From: Glutamicibacter halophytocola
Lineage (GTDB): Bacteria > Actinomycetota > Actinomycetes > Actinomycetales > Micrococcaceae
Direction: 5' to 3'
Assembly (NCBI RefSeq): GCF_001302565.1
Contig: NZ_CP012750.1
Coordinates: 2,046,001 to 2,110,000, forward strand
Length of the DNA stretch: 64,000 nucleotides
Below, one piece after another: positions 35,581-44,691 of the stretch. Position numbers and translations under genes: made by a program. Below the pieces are notes generated by a model that was given only the letters and a program-made list of their open reading frames with translations, had not been told where the DNA came from and made no database searches. Every line of letters starts with the position of its first letter. Within the stretch, counting starts at the first letter, position 1.

Positions 35581-37277
35581 TTCAGTTCATCCTCTTCGGC
35601 TCGGTGGGCCCAGGCGGCGAAAGACTCGCCTTCTGTGGCGGAAGCCGAGTAGTTCTTGACAACGCGTTCTACATATTCGGGGAGTTCATCGGCAGCGACT
35701 TTCAGGCCGCGGACCGTGCGGCCCAGGGCCGCTTCGCCATTTTCGAAACCGGCCAGGGTCCCGCCCAGGTGCACCTGGAAGCCGGAAACCTGTTCACCTT
35801 GCTCATTGGTGATCAGCTGGCCCTTGAAGCCCAAGTCGGCGGTCTGGATGCGGGCACACGAGTTCGGGCAGCCATTCACGTGCAGCGACAGCTGGCGCGG
35901 CAGCTTGCCCTCATGGTCGGCCAGGCGATCTTCGATTTTTGCCACGGCGTCGATCATGGTGTCCTTGGTATCCACGATCGCCAGCTTGCAGAATTCGATA
36001 CCGGTGCAGGCGATCGCCGAACGCTTGAAGAGGCTCGGGTACGCTTCCAGCCCCAGGCTGCGGGCCGCACCGACAAAGCCCTTGACCTGGTCTTCGGCGA
36101 TGTCCAGCGCAATGATCTTCTGGTGCGGGGTGGTGCGCAGCCGGGTGGATCCGTGTGCCTCAGCCAGATCAGCCAGAGCGGTCAGCGAGGTGCCCGAGAC
36201 TCGCCCTGCTGGAGCAGTCAGCCCGATGTAGAACTTGCCGTCCTTCTGCTCGTTCACTCCGCTGTGGTCCCCGGCCTCGGTCGGCTGGACAGGCAACGGG
36301 CCGTCGGGCAGCTCATAGCCCAGGTATTCGTCCTGCAGCACCTGGCGCATTTTCTCGGTGCCCCATTCGGCCAGCAGGAACTTCAGGCGCGCACGGTTGC
36401 GCAGGCGTCGGAAGCCGTAATCGCGGAAAATCGAGACAATGCCTTCCCAGACATCTGGCGCTTGCTCTTCGGTGACGAAGGCGCCGAGACGCTCGCCCAG
36501 CCGCGGGCTGGCGGACAAGCCGCCACCCACCCAGAGGTCGTATCCGGGGCCAAGTTCCGGGTGGACGGTGCCGATCAGGGCGATGTCATTGATTTCGTGC
36601 ACGACATCCTGGCTGGGGTGGCCGGTGATCGCGGTCTTGAACTTGCGTGGCAGGTTCGCGAATTCCGGCTTGCCGATGTAGCGGCGGGAAATTTCGGCGA
36701 TCACCGGGGTCGGATCGATGATCTCGTCCTTGCTGATGCCAGCTACCGGCGAACCGAGGATCACGCGGGGAACGTCGCCGCAGGCCTCGGTGGTGTGCAG
36801 GCCCACGGCTTCCAGCCGCTGCCAGATCTCAGGCACGTCGACAACGTCGATCCAGTGGAGCTGGACGTTCTGGCGGTCCGTCAAATCCGCGGTGTCGCGG
36901 GCAAACTCGGTGGAGATCTGGCCGATGACGCGCAGCTGCTCAGTGGTCAGCGCACCACCGTCGATGCGCACGCGCAGCATGAAGTAGCGGTCTTCAAGTT
37001 CTTCGGGGGTCAGCGTCGCAGTCTTGCCGCCCGGGATCCCCTGGGCACGCTGGGTGTAGAGGCCCCACCAGCGGAAGCGCCCGTGCAGGTCCTCTGGGTC
37101 AATGGAATCGAAGCCCTGCTTCGAGTAGATTTCCTCGATGCGCTGGCGCACGTTCAGGCCGTTATCCGCGGCCTTCATTTCTTCGTTGGCGTTCAACGGC
37201 GCAGGGCCGTCGATTTTCCATTGGCCATTGGGCTTTGCCGCCCTCTTAGGACGAGCGGGTGTGGTTGTCTGCGTCAT
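35577..37277 (-). CDS. sir: Ferredoxin-dependent sulfite (nitrite/sulfite) reductase
   Basis: A 566-aa sirohaem/[4Fe-4S] enzyme. The cluster cysteines are in ACTGIEFCKLAI and HVNGCPNSC. The duplicated ferredoxin-like N-domains carry QNVQLHWIDVVDVPEIW and TACGDVPR-type segments. It reduces sulfite to sulfide. The basic N-terminus (RPKRAAKPNGQWKIDG) precedes the domain start. Operon position with APS reductase and ATP sulfurylase favours a sulfite over a nitrite role. It is the first gene of the tight operon; the upstream gap of 67 bases may hold the main promoter. Confidence 0.93.
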   Translation of the reverse strand: MTQTTTPARPKRAAKPNGQWKIDGPAPLNANEEMKAADNGLNVRQRIEEIYSKQGFDSIDPEDLHGRFRWWGLYTQRAQGIPGGKTATLTPEELEDRYFMLRVRIDGGALTTEQLRVIGQISTEFARDTADLTDRQNVQLHWIDVVDVPEIWQRLEAVGLHTTEACGDVPRVILGSPVAGISKDEIIDPTPVIAEISRRYIGKPEFANLPRKFKTAITGHPSQDVVHEINDIALIGTVHPELGPGYDLWVGGGLSASPRLGERLGAFVTEEQAPDVWEGIVSIFRDYGFRRLRNRARLKFLLAEWGTEKMRQVLQDEYLGYELPDGPLPVQPTEAGDHSGVNEQKDGKFYIGLTAPAGRVSGTSLTALADLAEAHGSTRLRTTPHQKIIALDIAEDQVKGFVGAARSLGLEAYPSLFKRSAIACTGIEFCKLAIVDTKDTMIDAVAKIEDRLADHEGKLPRQLSLHVNGCPNSCARIQTADLGFKGQLITNEQGEQVSGFQVHLGGTLAGFENGEAALGRTVRGLKVAADELPEYVERVVKNYSASATEGESFAAWAHRAEEDELK

Positions 37278-37344
37278 GTAATCCAGCGTAGAAACCCACC
37301 CCAGGGGGACGGCAAACGCAAGTAGTCACATGACCGCTGGTTGC

Positions 37345-38085
37345 CTACTGAGTTAGAACTTCGTCATTTGGCGACACATAACCGGCCTGTTTTAGCGTCT
37401 CTTGGAGACGCACGAGGAAACATTGCGCAATCGTTACGTCAGGTAAAAGAGGCCTTGTCACCACATCTGCTCCCGTGCTAGCGAGCTTGTACTGGAAGTA
37501 TCCGTCGGCCAGCAAGGAACTCAGAACAATTACCGGACGCTTTAACGCGCCTTCAACAACTTCTGAGATCTGTGGTTTTGCTCCGGCGCAATAGCCAAAA
37601 GGCACGTCACGGTCTAGGATGCGCGAAATTTGCCCGGCGAGGTCGCGGACTTGGCGTTGGCCGATTTCAAGCCGGGTGCCCGCAGCGGCCAGGACGACCA
37701 TTGGGTCACCGTCGAGATGCTCTTCAGCCCGGTCCGCGAGGACCTGGGCAAGCTCGGGCATCGGTCCCAGCGGGCCAGCCGACACAGTATTTTCTCGGGA
37801 ATCCACGGCCTTGGCGATGTCGAGGGTGGTGTGCACGCCATCTGAAACCAGCAGCGGCAGAACCACTGCTGGTTCCGTATCCGGCAGTCCCGCCACCACG
37901 TCATCCAACGACGGCTGCTGCACATCCACGTAGGCCTCGTGCCAAACCAGCGAGGCTGGAATCTGGTCCTTGCCCAGCTCTTCGAGCTGGGCTCGCAAAT
38001 CGTGGATCAGCTGTTGGCCGTTGGCATTGTCCGTTCCGTGCGATGTTGCAATTACGTGAATCGTGCGCTGGGTTTTTTGGCTCAT
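37345..38085 (-). CDS. Sirohydrochlorin chelatase (CbiX/SirB-like)
   Basis: A 246-aa protein of the class II chelatase family. The metal-binding histidine lies in ATSHGTDN and a second in SDGVHTTLDI. The two halves resemble each other, as expected from the duplicated CbiX fold. It should insert Fe into sirohydrochlorin for the sulfite reductase encoded downstream, together with CobA. The ATG at 38085 (MSQKTQRTIHVI) is preferred over one ten codons upstream. It is separated from the operon by about 67 bases. Confidence 0.88.
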   Translation of the reverse strand: MSQKTQRTIHVIATSHGTDNANGQQLIHDLRAQLEELGKDQIPASLVWHEAYVDVQQPSLDDVVAGLPDTEPAVVLPLLVSDGVHTTLDIAKAVDSRENTVSAGPLGPMPELAQVLADRAEEHLDGDPMVVLAAAGTRLEIGQRQVRDLAGQISRILDRDVPFGYCAGAKPQISEVVEGALKRPVIVLSSLLADGYFQYKLASTGADVVTRPLLPDVTIAQCFLVRLQETLKQAGYVSPNDEVLTQ

Positions 38086-38118
38086 TGAATAAATCCTCAA
38101 CGGTGGGTTGCGCAACGA

Positions 38119-38883
38119 TTATTTGGCGTTGCGGATTAGCTTGTGGTTGGCGGCTTGCGCCTGGGGCCGGATGACGATCTCGTCGAGATTAACGTGGGCT
38201 GGAGCGCTGACGGCGTAGCGAATCACTTCGGCGACATCTTCGGCCGTCAACGGATTGTCAACCCCGGCATAGACACTGTCTGCCGCGCTTTGGCTGCCAA
38301 GGCGCCGCAGCGCGAATTCCTCGGTTTGCACCAGGCCAGGGAGGATCTCGATGACTCGCAAGCCGTTTTCCACTTCTTCCAAACGCAAAGCCTGGGTCAT
38401 GGCACGCTCGGCCGCCTTGGCGGCGTTGTATCCACTGCCGCCTTCGTAGCTTGCTAGCGCTGCTGTCGAGGTCACGTTCAGGACCGTGCCCCGGGCCTGG
38501 CGCAACTGTGGCAGCAGGGCGCGCGTGAGCCGCATCGTTCCCATGACATTGGCCTGCCACATGAATTCCCAGTCCTCGTCAATGGCATCGGCCCAGTATT
38601 CGGTGCCTCGTGCGCCACCGGCGCAATTGATCAGTGTATCGATGCCTCCTGCGGCTTCAACGGTCTTGGCCAATACCTCTACATCGGTCTGGACGCTGAC
38701 ATCCGCAGGGACGGAAATCGCACCCGTCTGCTGGGCAAGAGCTTCCAGTCGATCCGCACGGCGCGCGACAGCGAAAACGGTCCATCCTTGATTGCGCAGG
38801 GCTCGAACGGTGGCTTGGCCAATACCGCTAGAAGCGCCGGTGACAACGGCGGAACGAGGCGCTTGAAATTCTGTGTTAGTCAT
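38119..38883 (-). CDS. SDR family oxidoreductase
   Basis: A 254-aa short-chain dehydrogenase. The cofactor site is VTGASSGIGQATVRAL with an Arg-Arg pair after the second strand (ARRADRLEAL), suggesting NADP. The NAG-type motif is degenerate (NCAGG), and the active site is S-x12-YNAAKAA. The substrate is unknown. It precedes the chelatase gene by 33 bases and may be co-transcribed with it, though no functional link to sulfur metabolism is apparent. Confidence 0.85.
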   Translation of the reverse strand: MTNTEFQAPRSAVVTGASSGIGQATVRALRNQGWTVFAVARRADRLEALAQQTGAISVPADVSVQTDVEVLAKTVEAAGGIDTLINCAGGARGTEYWADAIDEDWEFMWQANVMGTMRLTRALLPQLRQARGTVLNVTSTAALASYEGGSGYNAAKAAERAMTQALRLEEVENGLRVIEILPGLVQTEEFALRRLGSQSAADSVYAGVDNPLTAEDVAEVIRYAVSAPAHVNLDEIVIRPQAQAANHKLIRNAK

Positions 38884-39127
38884 ACCTACAACTCTATGGC
38901 TACTTCATTGCCAGCTGGTAAGGCGTGAATTTCTCTTACGTTTCAGGACCTCGAGATCCCAGCTGCTGTATGAGCAAATAGCAGGCGGCCAGGTGCTGTG
39001 GCCGTTGACCTCTGCTTTCTGCCCGGGATGCGGCCAAAATGCGTTTTCATCCGCCTTTGGCGGCATCGTGGCGCAGGCCATGGGAAACAATGCATTGTCG
39101 CTGTGCAAAACATGAAAGAATAAGGCT

Positions 39128-41746
39128 ATGGCAGAAGAAAACTTGGGCACAGACACGCCCGCAACGGTTTCCGTTCCTGACAAGCCCGCTTTGGAAGGCT
39201 TGGAAGAACGTCTTTCGTCCCGGTGGCGCACCGAGGGCACCTATCACTTCAACGAGGACACGACTCGCGAGTCCGTGTACTCCATCGACACTCCCCCGCC
39301 AACGGCGTCCGGGTCCCTGCACGTAGGACACATGTTCTCCTACACGCAGACCGACGTGTTGGCCCGCTACCAGCGCATGAGCGGCAAGAACGTTTTCTAT
39401 CCACTGGGCTGGGATGACAACGGCTTGCCGACCGAACGCCGCGTGCAGAACTACTTCGGGGTGCGCTGCGACCCGGCCAAGCCGTACATTGAAGGCTACC
39501 GTCCACCGGAAAAGCCGGCCAAGAACCAGCGCGACTGGGACGTTATCAGCCGCAAGAACTTCATCGAGGTGTGCGAGGAGCTGGCCGTCGAGGACGAAAA
39601 GGTCTTCGAGCAGCTGTTCACCACCCTGGGCCTGTCCGTTGACTGGCGGATGACCTACCGCACCATTGACGACAACTCCCGCGCTGCGTCCCAGCGTGCC
39701 TTCCTGGAGAATCTGGCCAAGGGCGATGCCTACATGTCCGAGGCTCCGACCTTGTGGGATGTCACCTTCCGCACCGCCGTGGCCCAGGCCGAGCTCGAAG
39801 ACCGCGAAATGCCCGGCGCGTACTACCGCTATGGCTTCAACGCCGAGAACGGCGAGCAGGTCTTCATCGAGACCACCCGTCCGGAGCTGCTGGCGGCCTG
39901 CGCCGCACTGGTGGCCCACCCGGATGACGAACGCTACCAGCACCTGTTCGGCAAGACCGTCACCTCCCCGCTCTTCGGCGTCCCGGTCACCGTGCACCCG
40001 CACCCGCTGGCCCAGGCCGACAAGGGTTCGGGCATCGCCATGGTGTGCACTTTCGGCGACTTGACCGACGTGACCTGGTGGCGCGAACTGCAGCTGCCAA
40101 CCCGTCCCATCATCGGGCGCGACGGCCGCATCCTGGCCGAGACCCCGGAGTGGATCACCACCGAGGCCGGCAAGGAATCCTACGCCCAGATCGCCGGCAA
40201 GATGGTGTTCTCCGCCAAGGAAACCATGGTCGAGCTGCTGACCGACGCGGGCCTGCTTGACGGAGAACCGAAGAAGATCTCGCGTCCGGTGAACTTCTTC
40301 GAAAAGGGCGACAAGCCCCTGGAAATCGTGACTTCCCGCCAGTGGTACATCCGCAATGGTGGCCGCGATGAAGAGCGCCGCGACCAGATGATTGCCCGCG
40401 GCAAGGAAATCGACTTCCATCCTTCGTTCATGCGCTCGCGCTACGAGAACTGGGTATCGGGCTTGAACGGCGACTGGTTGGTCTCCCGCCAGCGCTTCTT
40501 CGGCGTCCCGGTACCCGTGTGGTACCAGGTCGACGAGCACGGCGAGCCGAACTACGACGCGCCGATCCTGCCGGCCATCGAGCAGCTTCCGGTTGATCCG
40601 GCCGCGGATGCGCCAACCGGCTACACCGAGAATCAGCGTGGCACCGCTAATGGCTTCATCGGCGACGCCGACGTCTTGGACACCTGGGCCACCAGTTCGC
40701 TGACTCCGCAGATCGCGGGCCGCTGGGGCCGCGATGACGAGTTCTTCTCGAAGGTCTACCCGTTCGACCTGCGCCCGCAGGGCCACGACATCATCCGCAC
40801 CTGGCTGTTCTCCACCGCCGTCCGCGCAGATTCCCTGCACGCCAGCGCCCCGTGGAAGCACGCAGCGATTTCGGGCTGGATCCTGGATCCGGACCGCAAG
40901 AAGATGTCGAAGTCCAAGGGCAACGTCGTGGTTCCCAACGAGGTGCTGGAGAAGTTCGGCGCCGACGCCGTACGCTATTGGGCAGCCAGCGCCAAGCTGG
41001 GTGCCGATACCGCGTACGAAATCAACCAGATGAAGATTGGCCGCCGCCTGGCCATCAAGATTCTGAATGCTTCGAAGTTCGTGCTGAATTTGGGCGCCAC
41101 CGAGGCCAACGTCTTGACTGACGATGCTTCGGTTGTCACCAACGGTCTGGATCGTTCACTGCTGGCACGCCTGTTCACCGTGATCGAGGACGCCAAGCGC
41201 GCCTTCGACAACTACGATTACGCGCGCGCTTTGGATATCACCGAGTCGTTCTTCTGGTCGTTCACCGATGATTACGTGGAACTGGTCAAGGACCGTGCGT
41301 ACGGCGGCCATGGCGAGGCCGAGCAGGCCAGCGTCCTGGCTGCGTTGGCTACGACGCTGGATTCGGTCCTCCGCCTGTTCGCGCCGTTCCTGCCCTTCGC
41401 CACCGAAGAGGTCTGGGGCTGGTGGCGCACCGGCTCGGTGCACCTGACCCAGTGGCCGGGCACCGATCACTTGGCCAGCGCCGTCGAGGGCGCCGATCCT
41501 GCGGTTCTCCCGCTGGTTGGCGAAGCCCTTTCGGGCATCCGCAAGGCCAAGTCCGATGCGAAGGTCAAGCAGCGCACCGAGGTGCTGTCGGGCGAAATCC
41601 ACGCATCCCCGGCGCAGGTAGCTCAGTTGCGCGCTGGTTTCGAGGACCTGAAGTCCGCAGCCAACGCACGCGAATTGACACTGGTTGAAGCAGAAGGCGA
41701 GCTCACGGTAACCAACGTTGAGTTGGCACCTGCTGAAGAAGCCTAG
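39128..41746 (+). CDS. valS: Valyl-tRNA synthetase
   Basis: An 872-aa class I synthetase. The HIGH motif is HVGH in GSLHVGHMFSYTQTDVLARY and the KMSKS motif is KKMSKSKGNVV. The editing insert and the C-terminal anticodon-binding region are present. The sequence GWDDNGLPTERRVQNYFGVRC is characteristic of the ValRS form found in many actinobacteria. No long C-terminal coiled-coil arm is visible, and the protein ends about 60 residues shorter than E. coli ValRS. It is a single gene ending at a strong terminator. Confidence 0.95.
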   Translation: MAEENLGTDTPATVSVPDKPALEGLEERLSSRWRTEGTYHFNEDTTRESVYSIDTPPPTASGSLHVGHMFSYTQTDVLARYQRMSGKNVFYPLGWDDNGLPTERRVQNYFGVRCDPAKPYIEGYRPPEKPAKNQRDWDVISRKNFIEVCEELAVEDEKVFEQLFTTLGLSVDWRMTYRTIDDNSRAASQRAFLENLAKGDAYMSEAPTLWDVTFRTAVAQAELEDREMPGAYYRYGFNAENGEQVFIETTRPELLAACAALVAHPDDERYQHLFGKTVTSPLFGVPVTVHPHPLAQADKGSGIAMVCTFGDLTDVTWWRELQLPTRPIIGRDGRILAETPEWITTEAGKESYAQIAGKMVFSAKETMVELLTDAGLLDGEPKKISRPVNFFEKGDKPLEIVTSRQWYIRNGGRDEERRDQMIARGKEIDFHPSFMRSRYENWVSGLNGDWLVSRQRFFGVPVPVWYQVDEHGEPNYDAPILPAIEQLPVDPAADAPTGYTENQRGTANGFIGDADVLDTWATSSLTPQIAGRWGRDDEFFSKVYPFDLRPQGHDIIRTWLFSTAVRADSLHASAPWKHAAISGWILDPDRKKMSKSKGNVVVPNEVLEKFGADAVRYWAASAKLGADTAYEINQMKIGRRLAIKILNASKFVLNLGATEANVLTDDASVVTNGLDRSLLARLFTVIEDAKRAFDNYDYARALDITESFFWSFTDDYVELVKDRAYGGHGEAEQASVLAALATTLDSVLRLFAPFLPFATEEVWGWWRTGSVHLTQWPGTDHLASAVEGADPAVLPLVGEALSGIRKAKSDAKVKQRTEVLSGEIHASPAQVAQLRAGFEDLKSAANARELTLVEAEGELTVTNVELAPAEEA

Positions 41747-41754
41747 TTTCAAGT

Positions 41755-41802
41755 AAACGCATTGGGCGGCCATTCCTCTTGGAATGGCCGCCCAATGCGT
41801 TT
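41755..41802 (+). terminator. Strong hairpin terminator after valS
   Basis: A 22-bp perfect stem (AAACGCATTGGGCGGCCATT...) closes on a TCTT loop. It also coincides with the end of a small minus-strand frame, so it may work in both directions. Confidence 0.85.
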
Positions 41803-41981
41803 CAGCTCTTCTCCTCCCCCGCTTTTTGCTTTGGCGGTGAAGGGCGGATGAGTTTTCTTGGTTTTGCCTGGCGCCGGCGTTCTTCGTTGAAGTGCTCCAG
41901 TTGCTCCTCAGCGCCTTGCTCTAAATCATGCCGTTGCGGTGGGCGGCTGGGCCCGTCTTTTGAAGAATGCTCTTGTGGCAT
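41802..41981 (-). CDS. Possible small basic hypothetical protein (59 aa)
   Basis: A short frame begins MPQEHSSKDGPSRPPQRHDL and ends PPKQKAGEEKS. Purine-rich AAGGAGAAAGAAGAG precedes the ATG, although the spacing of the best Shine-Dalgarno is long. The protein is hydrophilic with alternating Glu/Arg/Lys and would be disordered or a short helix. The stop codon lies at the edge of the valS terminator. It follows the secreted protease gene on the same strand by about 70 bases. Coding status is uncertain. Confidence 0.35.
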   Translation of the reverse strand: MPQEHSSKDGPSRPPQRHDLEQGAEEQLEHFNEERRRQAKPRKLIRPSPPKQKAGEEKS

Positions 41982-42049
41982 CGTCTCTTCTTTCTCCTTG
42001 AAATGCCTCGAAAAGCCTCATTGCTTTTCCTCCGCCCACCTTCAGCGAT

Positions 42050-43054
42050 CTAGCTTTGCGCGTTCTGATACGCTTGCTGGATTACCGAGCCCCAGTATGG
42101 GCCGAACATCGTGTTGCGAACGGTGTTGTAGCCGAAGCTGTTTACCGAGTTCTGGTACGACGATGAGCCCGAGCCCAAGAACCATGGTCCGCCCGAGGAA
42201 CCGCCAGTCATGTTGCAAGGAATACCTTGCGACTGAGTCTGGCCAAATGGATCGTCGGTTGCCGAACCGGCACAGGATTGCAGAGTCTCACCATTGAATG
42301 GTGAAGCAGCTGGGTAACCATAGGCTGTATAGTACTCACCGCGCGGCTGGTTGAAGGCAACACCCGAAGCGCCAACGGTGTCGGTTAGTGTCGTGCCATT
42401 GCTGTTCGAAACCACAGCGAAGCCCGTGTCGTAGGTGATGTCGCCATCATCTGACCACTGGGCGGTAGTGACCAGTTCGGTGGCGGCGAAGGAACCGTAG
42501 GGCGCATTTCCATTTTCATAGGCAGGTACGAAAACCCAGCGAGTTGCAAATGCGCCAGGGCCCTCGTTCAAGCAGTGGCCCGCGGTGGACACCGTGGATT
42601 CGTTCGTTGACACGACTGAATTGCCGGAGCAAACATAGTCCTGCCCGCCGAGGGTGAAGAACACCTTGCCGATATGCGATACAGGCGCCACTTGTCCGCG
42701 GGTTTTCCCGCCAGCTTTTGTACTGATTTTTCCTGCTTTAGCGTTGGCTGACTGGCCAGGAACTTTGGAAGCTTTGCTGGTATCCACCTTGGCTGCGGAT
42801 CCCGACTTGCCAGCGACCAGTGCGTCAGCGCTCTTGGCAGCCTTCATTCGGTCGGCAGTCCAATACTCAAGTGCCGAATCAGACTTCTGCGACGATATCT
42901 TAATCGATTTGATGTCATCGTTTGTTGAGGTGGGTGCCGCGCTGGCCATTGGTGCAACGCTGAGCATCATAGCGCCTGCCAAAAGTGCGGCTCCGGCCAG
43001 CCTTCGCCTGCCTTTGACCTTCGAGGAATCCGACTTTACTGAACGAACTTGCAC
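42050..43054 (-). CDS. Secreted trypsin-like serine protease (S1 family)
   Basis: A 334-aa exported protein. Starting at the GTG at 43054, which has AAGGAG seven bases upstream, the N-terminus has a basic stretch (KVKGRRR), a hydrophobic core (LAGAALLAGAMMLSVAPM) and the cleavage site ASA-AP. A Ser/Lys/Ala-rich pro-region of about 90 residues follows. The protease domain has the catalytic His in STAGHC, Asp in ITYDTGFAV and Ser in GGSSGGPW. It resembles actinobacterial glutamyl endopeptidase/trypsin-like secreted proteases. A longer frame to 43087 is not used because it would place extra residues before the signal peptide. Confidence 0.9.
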   Translation of the reverse strand: MQVRSVKSDSSKVKGRRRLAGAALLAGAMMLSVAPMASAAPTSTNDDIKSIKISSQKSDSALEYWTADRMKAAKSADALVAGKSGSAAKVDTSKASKVPGQSANAKAGKISTKAGGKTRGQVAPVSHIGKVFFTLGGQDYVCSGNSVVSTNESTVSTAGHCLNEGPGAFATRWVFVPAYENGNAPYGSFAATELVTTAQWSDDGDITYDTGFAVVSNSNGTTLTDTVGASGVAFNQPRGEYYTAYGYPAASPFNGETLQSCAGSATDDPFGQTQSQGIPCNMTGGSSGGPWFLGSGSSSYQNSVNSFGYNTVRNTMFGPYWGSVIQQAYQNAQS

Positions 43055-43087
43055 GATATAACTCCTTGTCCAGTGGCAGATGGCCAC

Positions 43088-43594
43088 TATCGATGGGTGT
43101 GCCGCAGCACTCGTGCAAATTAGTCAAACACACACTTCACACAATTTCTATAGGAATTTTTTCCTCCGCTAACGTCGACGAACGCGGCGGTTTAGCCTGC
43201 GAACATGAAGCAACTCAGGTTCTTCACAGGTAAATCCGGGCCGTGCGATTCAGGAGACGAGACGACTCGTTACGTAGCGATCAGTTCCCGGCGACCAGGA
43301 CAGTCCCAGAAAATTCGGTTTAGCCAGCTCTCAACCGAGGAACCCCCAGACATTCGAAACACCTGGGTTGCACTCAATAAAATTATGAAAGAAAAACTTC
43401 GGTATCAGGTACTTTATGCACCCGGGCCGGTCTTGAAGAGTGCAAAAATTAGTTACCGTTGTCGTTCAAAAAAGGACTTATTGAACCGTTGGCCTCCTTG
43501 AACCAGGACGGTGCCGGCTCCTTCTCGAACCAAGATGTTGCGCAGTACTCCAATAGCGGACGTAAGCCGAATTCACTCAAGCAAAGCCGGTGGG
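43088..43594. other. Intergenic region without a convincing gene
   Basis: About 500 bases with lower GC than the neighbours. It includes the protease promoter on the left and the end of the membrane-protein gene on the right. A plus-strand frame of 98 codons starts at 43205 but lacks a ribosome binding site and has unnatural composition. A 49-codon frame ending at 43610 has protein-like residues (SLNQDGAGSFSNQDVAQ) and could be a gene remnant. Confidence 0.5.
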
Positions 43595-44530
43595 TCAGTG
43601 GTTCGTGAGTTCACGCATGCGCGTGCGCAAAAGAGGCACTGACGCCATTCCAAGAATTCCCGCGGCAACAGCGGTGATGATGAAACTTGTGGCCAAGCCA
43701 CCGGTAATCTGGTCAAAAATGGCGCGTGCCAGTTCCCTATCCATGTTGGCCAGTAAGCGCTCTTGGATAAAGTCGGGAATCACGGTTTTAATTGCGATGA
43801 AGCCCAGCGCGGTGACAACAGCGAGCCACAACAACGATTTTGAGAGGTACCGCGGAGCGAGCAGGATTCCGGCAACAAGCAAAGCGGCGTTCAGGTAGAT
43901 TGCCCACGGTCCAATATTGCCAACCACCAGGTAAGCCTGTTTCACCATGGGCAGCGCATCGTTCTGGATCAATTTCAATTGCCAGTCGAAATGGCCCGAT
44001 ACGGGTAGATCCGGAATACCCAATCCAGTCAATGTCTTTGAAATCCCGGCGAATACTGCGTCCAGCTCGAAAGTTAGATTTCCTGCCTGGTCAAGAGAAG
44101 CTGAACTCTGACCAGTGAAGATTTGATCTGTTCGTTGATGACTCGCACGTAGCGCCGATTGCCAGTTCGTAGCGAAATTCTCAGATTGAACGACTCGCAA
44201 TGCAGCATTCTCAATTGTCTCGTTTGCCTTTGATGCCAGCTCTTCAGCGGGGATGAGACGCGACAACCATCCTGAGCCAGCGACGGCGTCAAGGCGTTCC
44301 TCAATCCGAAGCTGCCCGGAAATTGACTGCGCGACTTGGCCAGAAACCAGTTCTTGGAGTTTTTGATTCTGCGCCAGAGGGCCCAACGTCTTTACAAAGC
44401 CGTCGGTATTGGTCAGATGCCCTGAGGCCCATAGAGCTCCGACCGAAAACGGGGCCACGATCACGCCCACAACTATGCAGGCAATGGACACTATTTTTCG
44501 CCAGAGAGGCATATGCACACGACTTTCCAC
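43595..44530 (-). CDS. Predicted membrane protein with a large external loop
   Basis: A 311-aa protein. One helix near the N-terminus (IVSIACIVVGVIVAPFSVGALWA) is followed by about 165 soluble residues and then three helices in the last 110 residues (IGPWAIYLNAALLVAGILL, LLWLAVVTALGFIAI and SFIITAVAAGILGMASV). The soluble part lies outside if the N-terminus is inside. I chose the GTG at 44530 because GGGAG lies seven bases upstream. No family or function is recognised. Confidence 0.75.
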   Translation of the reverse strand: MESRVHMPLWRKIVSIACIVVGVIVAPFSVGALWASGHLTNTDGFVKTLGPLAQNQKLQELVSGQVAQSISGQLRIEERLDAVAGSGWLSRLIPAEELASKANETIENAALRVVQSENFATNWQSALRASHQRTDQIFTGQSSASLDQAGNLTFELDAVFAGISKTLTGLGIPDLPVSGHFDWQLKLIQNDALPMVKQAYLVVGNIGPWAIYLNAALLVAGILLAPRYLSKSLLWLAVVTALGFIAIKTVIPDFIQERLLANMDRELARAIFDQITGGLATSFIITAVAAGILGMASVPLLRTRMRELTNH

Positions 44531-44641
44531 AACGTACTCCCTAGATAAGGTGGCCACCTATCCCCCGGTGGGAATAATTCTGATGATGACCACTGAAAGT
44601 GCCAGCTTTACCCAACGCGATGTCCAAGACTTAACGCAACG

Positions 44642-44670
44642 AAGGACGCCCCTGAATTGTGAGCGTCCTT
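44642..44670 (-). terminator. Terminator-like hairpin after the DsbA-like gene
   Basis: On the minus strand AAGGACGC and GCGTCCTT pair around a loop of about 13 bases, downstream of the DsbA-like gene. A uridine run is weak. Confidence 0.5.
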
Positions 44671-44691
44671 CTATCGGTGCATCCGGAATAC

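Noticed and set aside
35604..37325. 573-codon plus-strand frame opposite sir
   Set aside because: Antisense shadow of the sulfite reductase gene; no domain or ribosome binding site.
39047..40861. 604-codon minus-strand frame opposite valS
   Set aside because: Antisense shadow of valS with biased composition; valS has both synthetase signature motifs.
43205..43501. 98-codon plus-strand frame between the protease and membrane protein genes
   Set aside because: No ribosome binding site, atypical composition and no recognisable fold; may be chance or a decayed gene.
43460..43610. Short plus-strand frame with protein-like sequence SLNQDGAGSFSNQDVAQ
   Set aside because: No good start, an in-frame stop just upstream, and overlap with the convergent gene's stop. 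A remnant is possible but cannot be supported.
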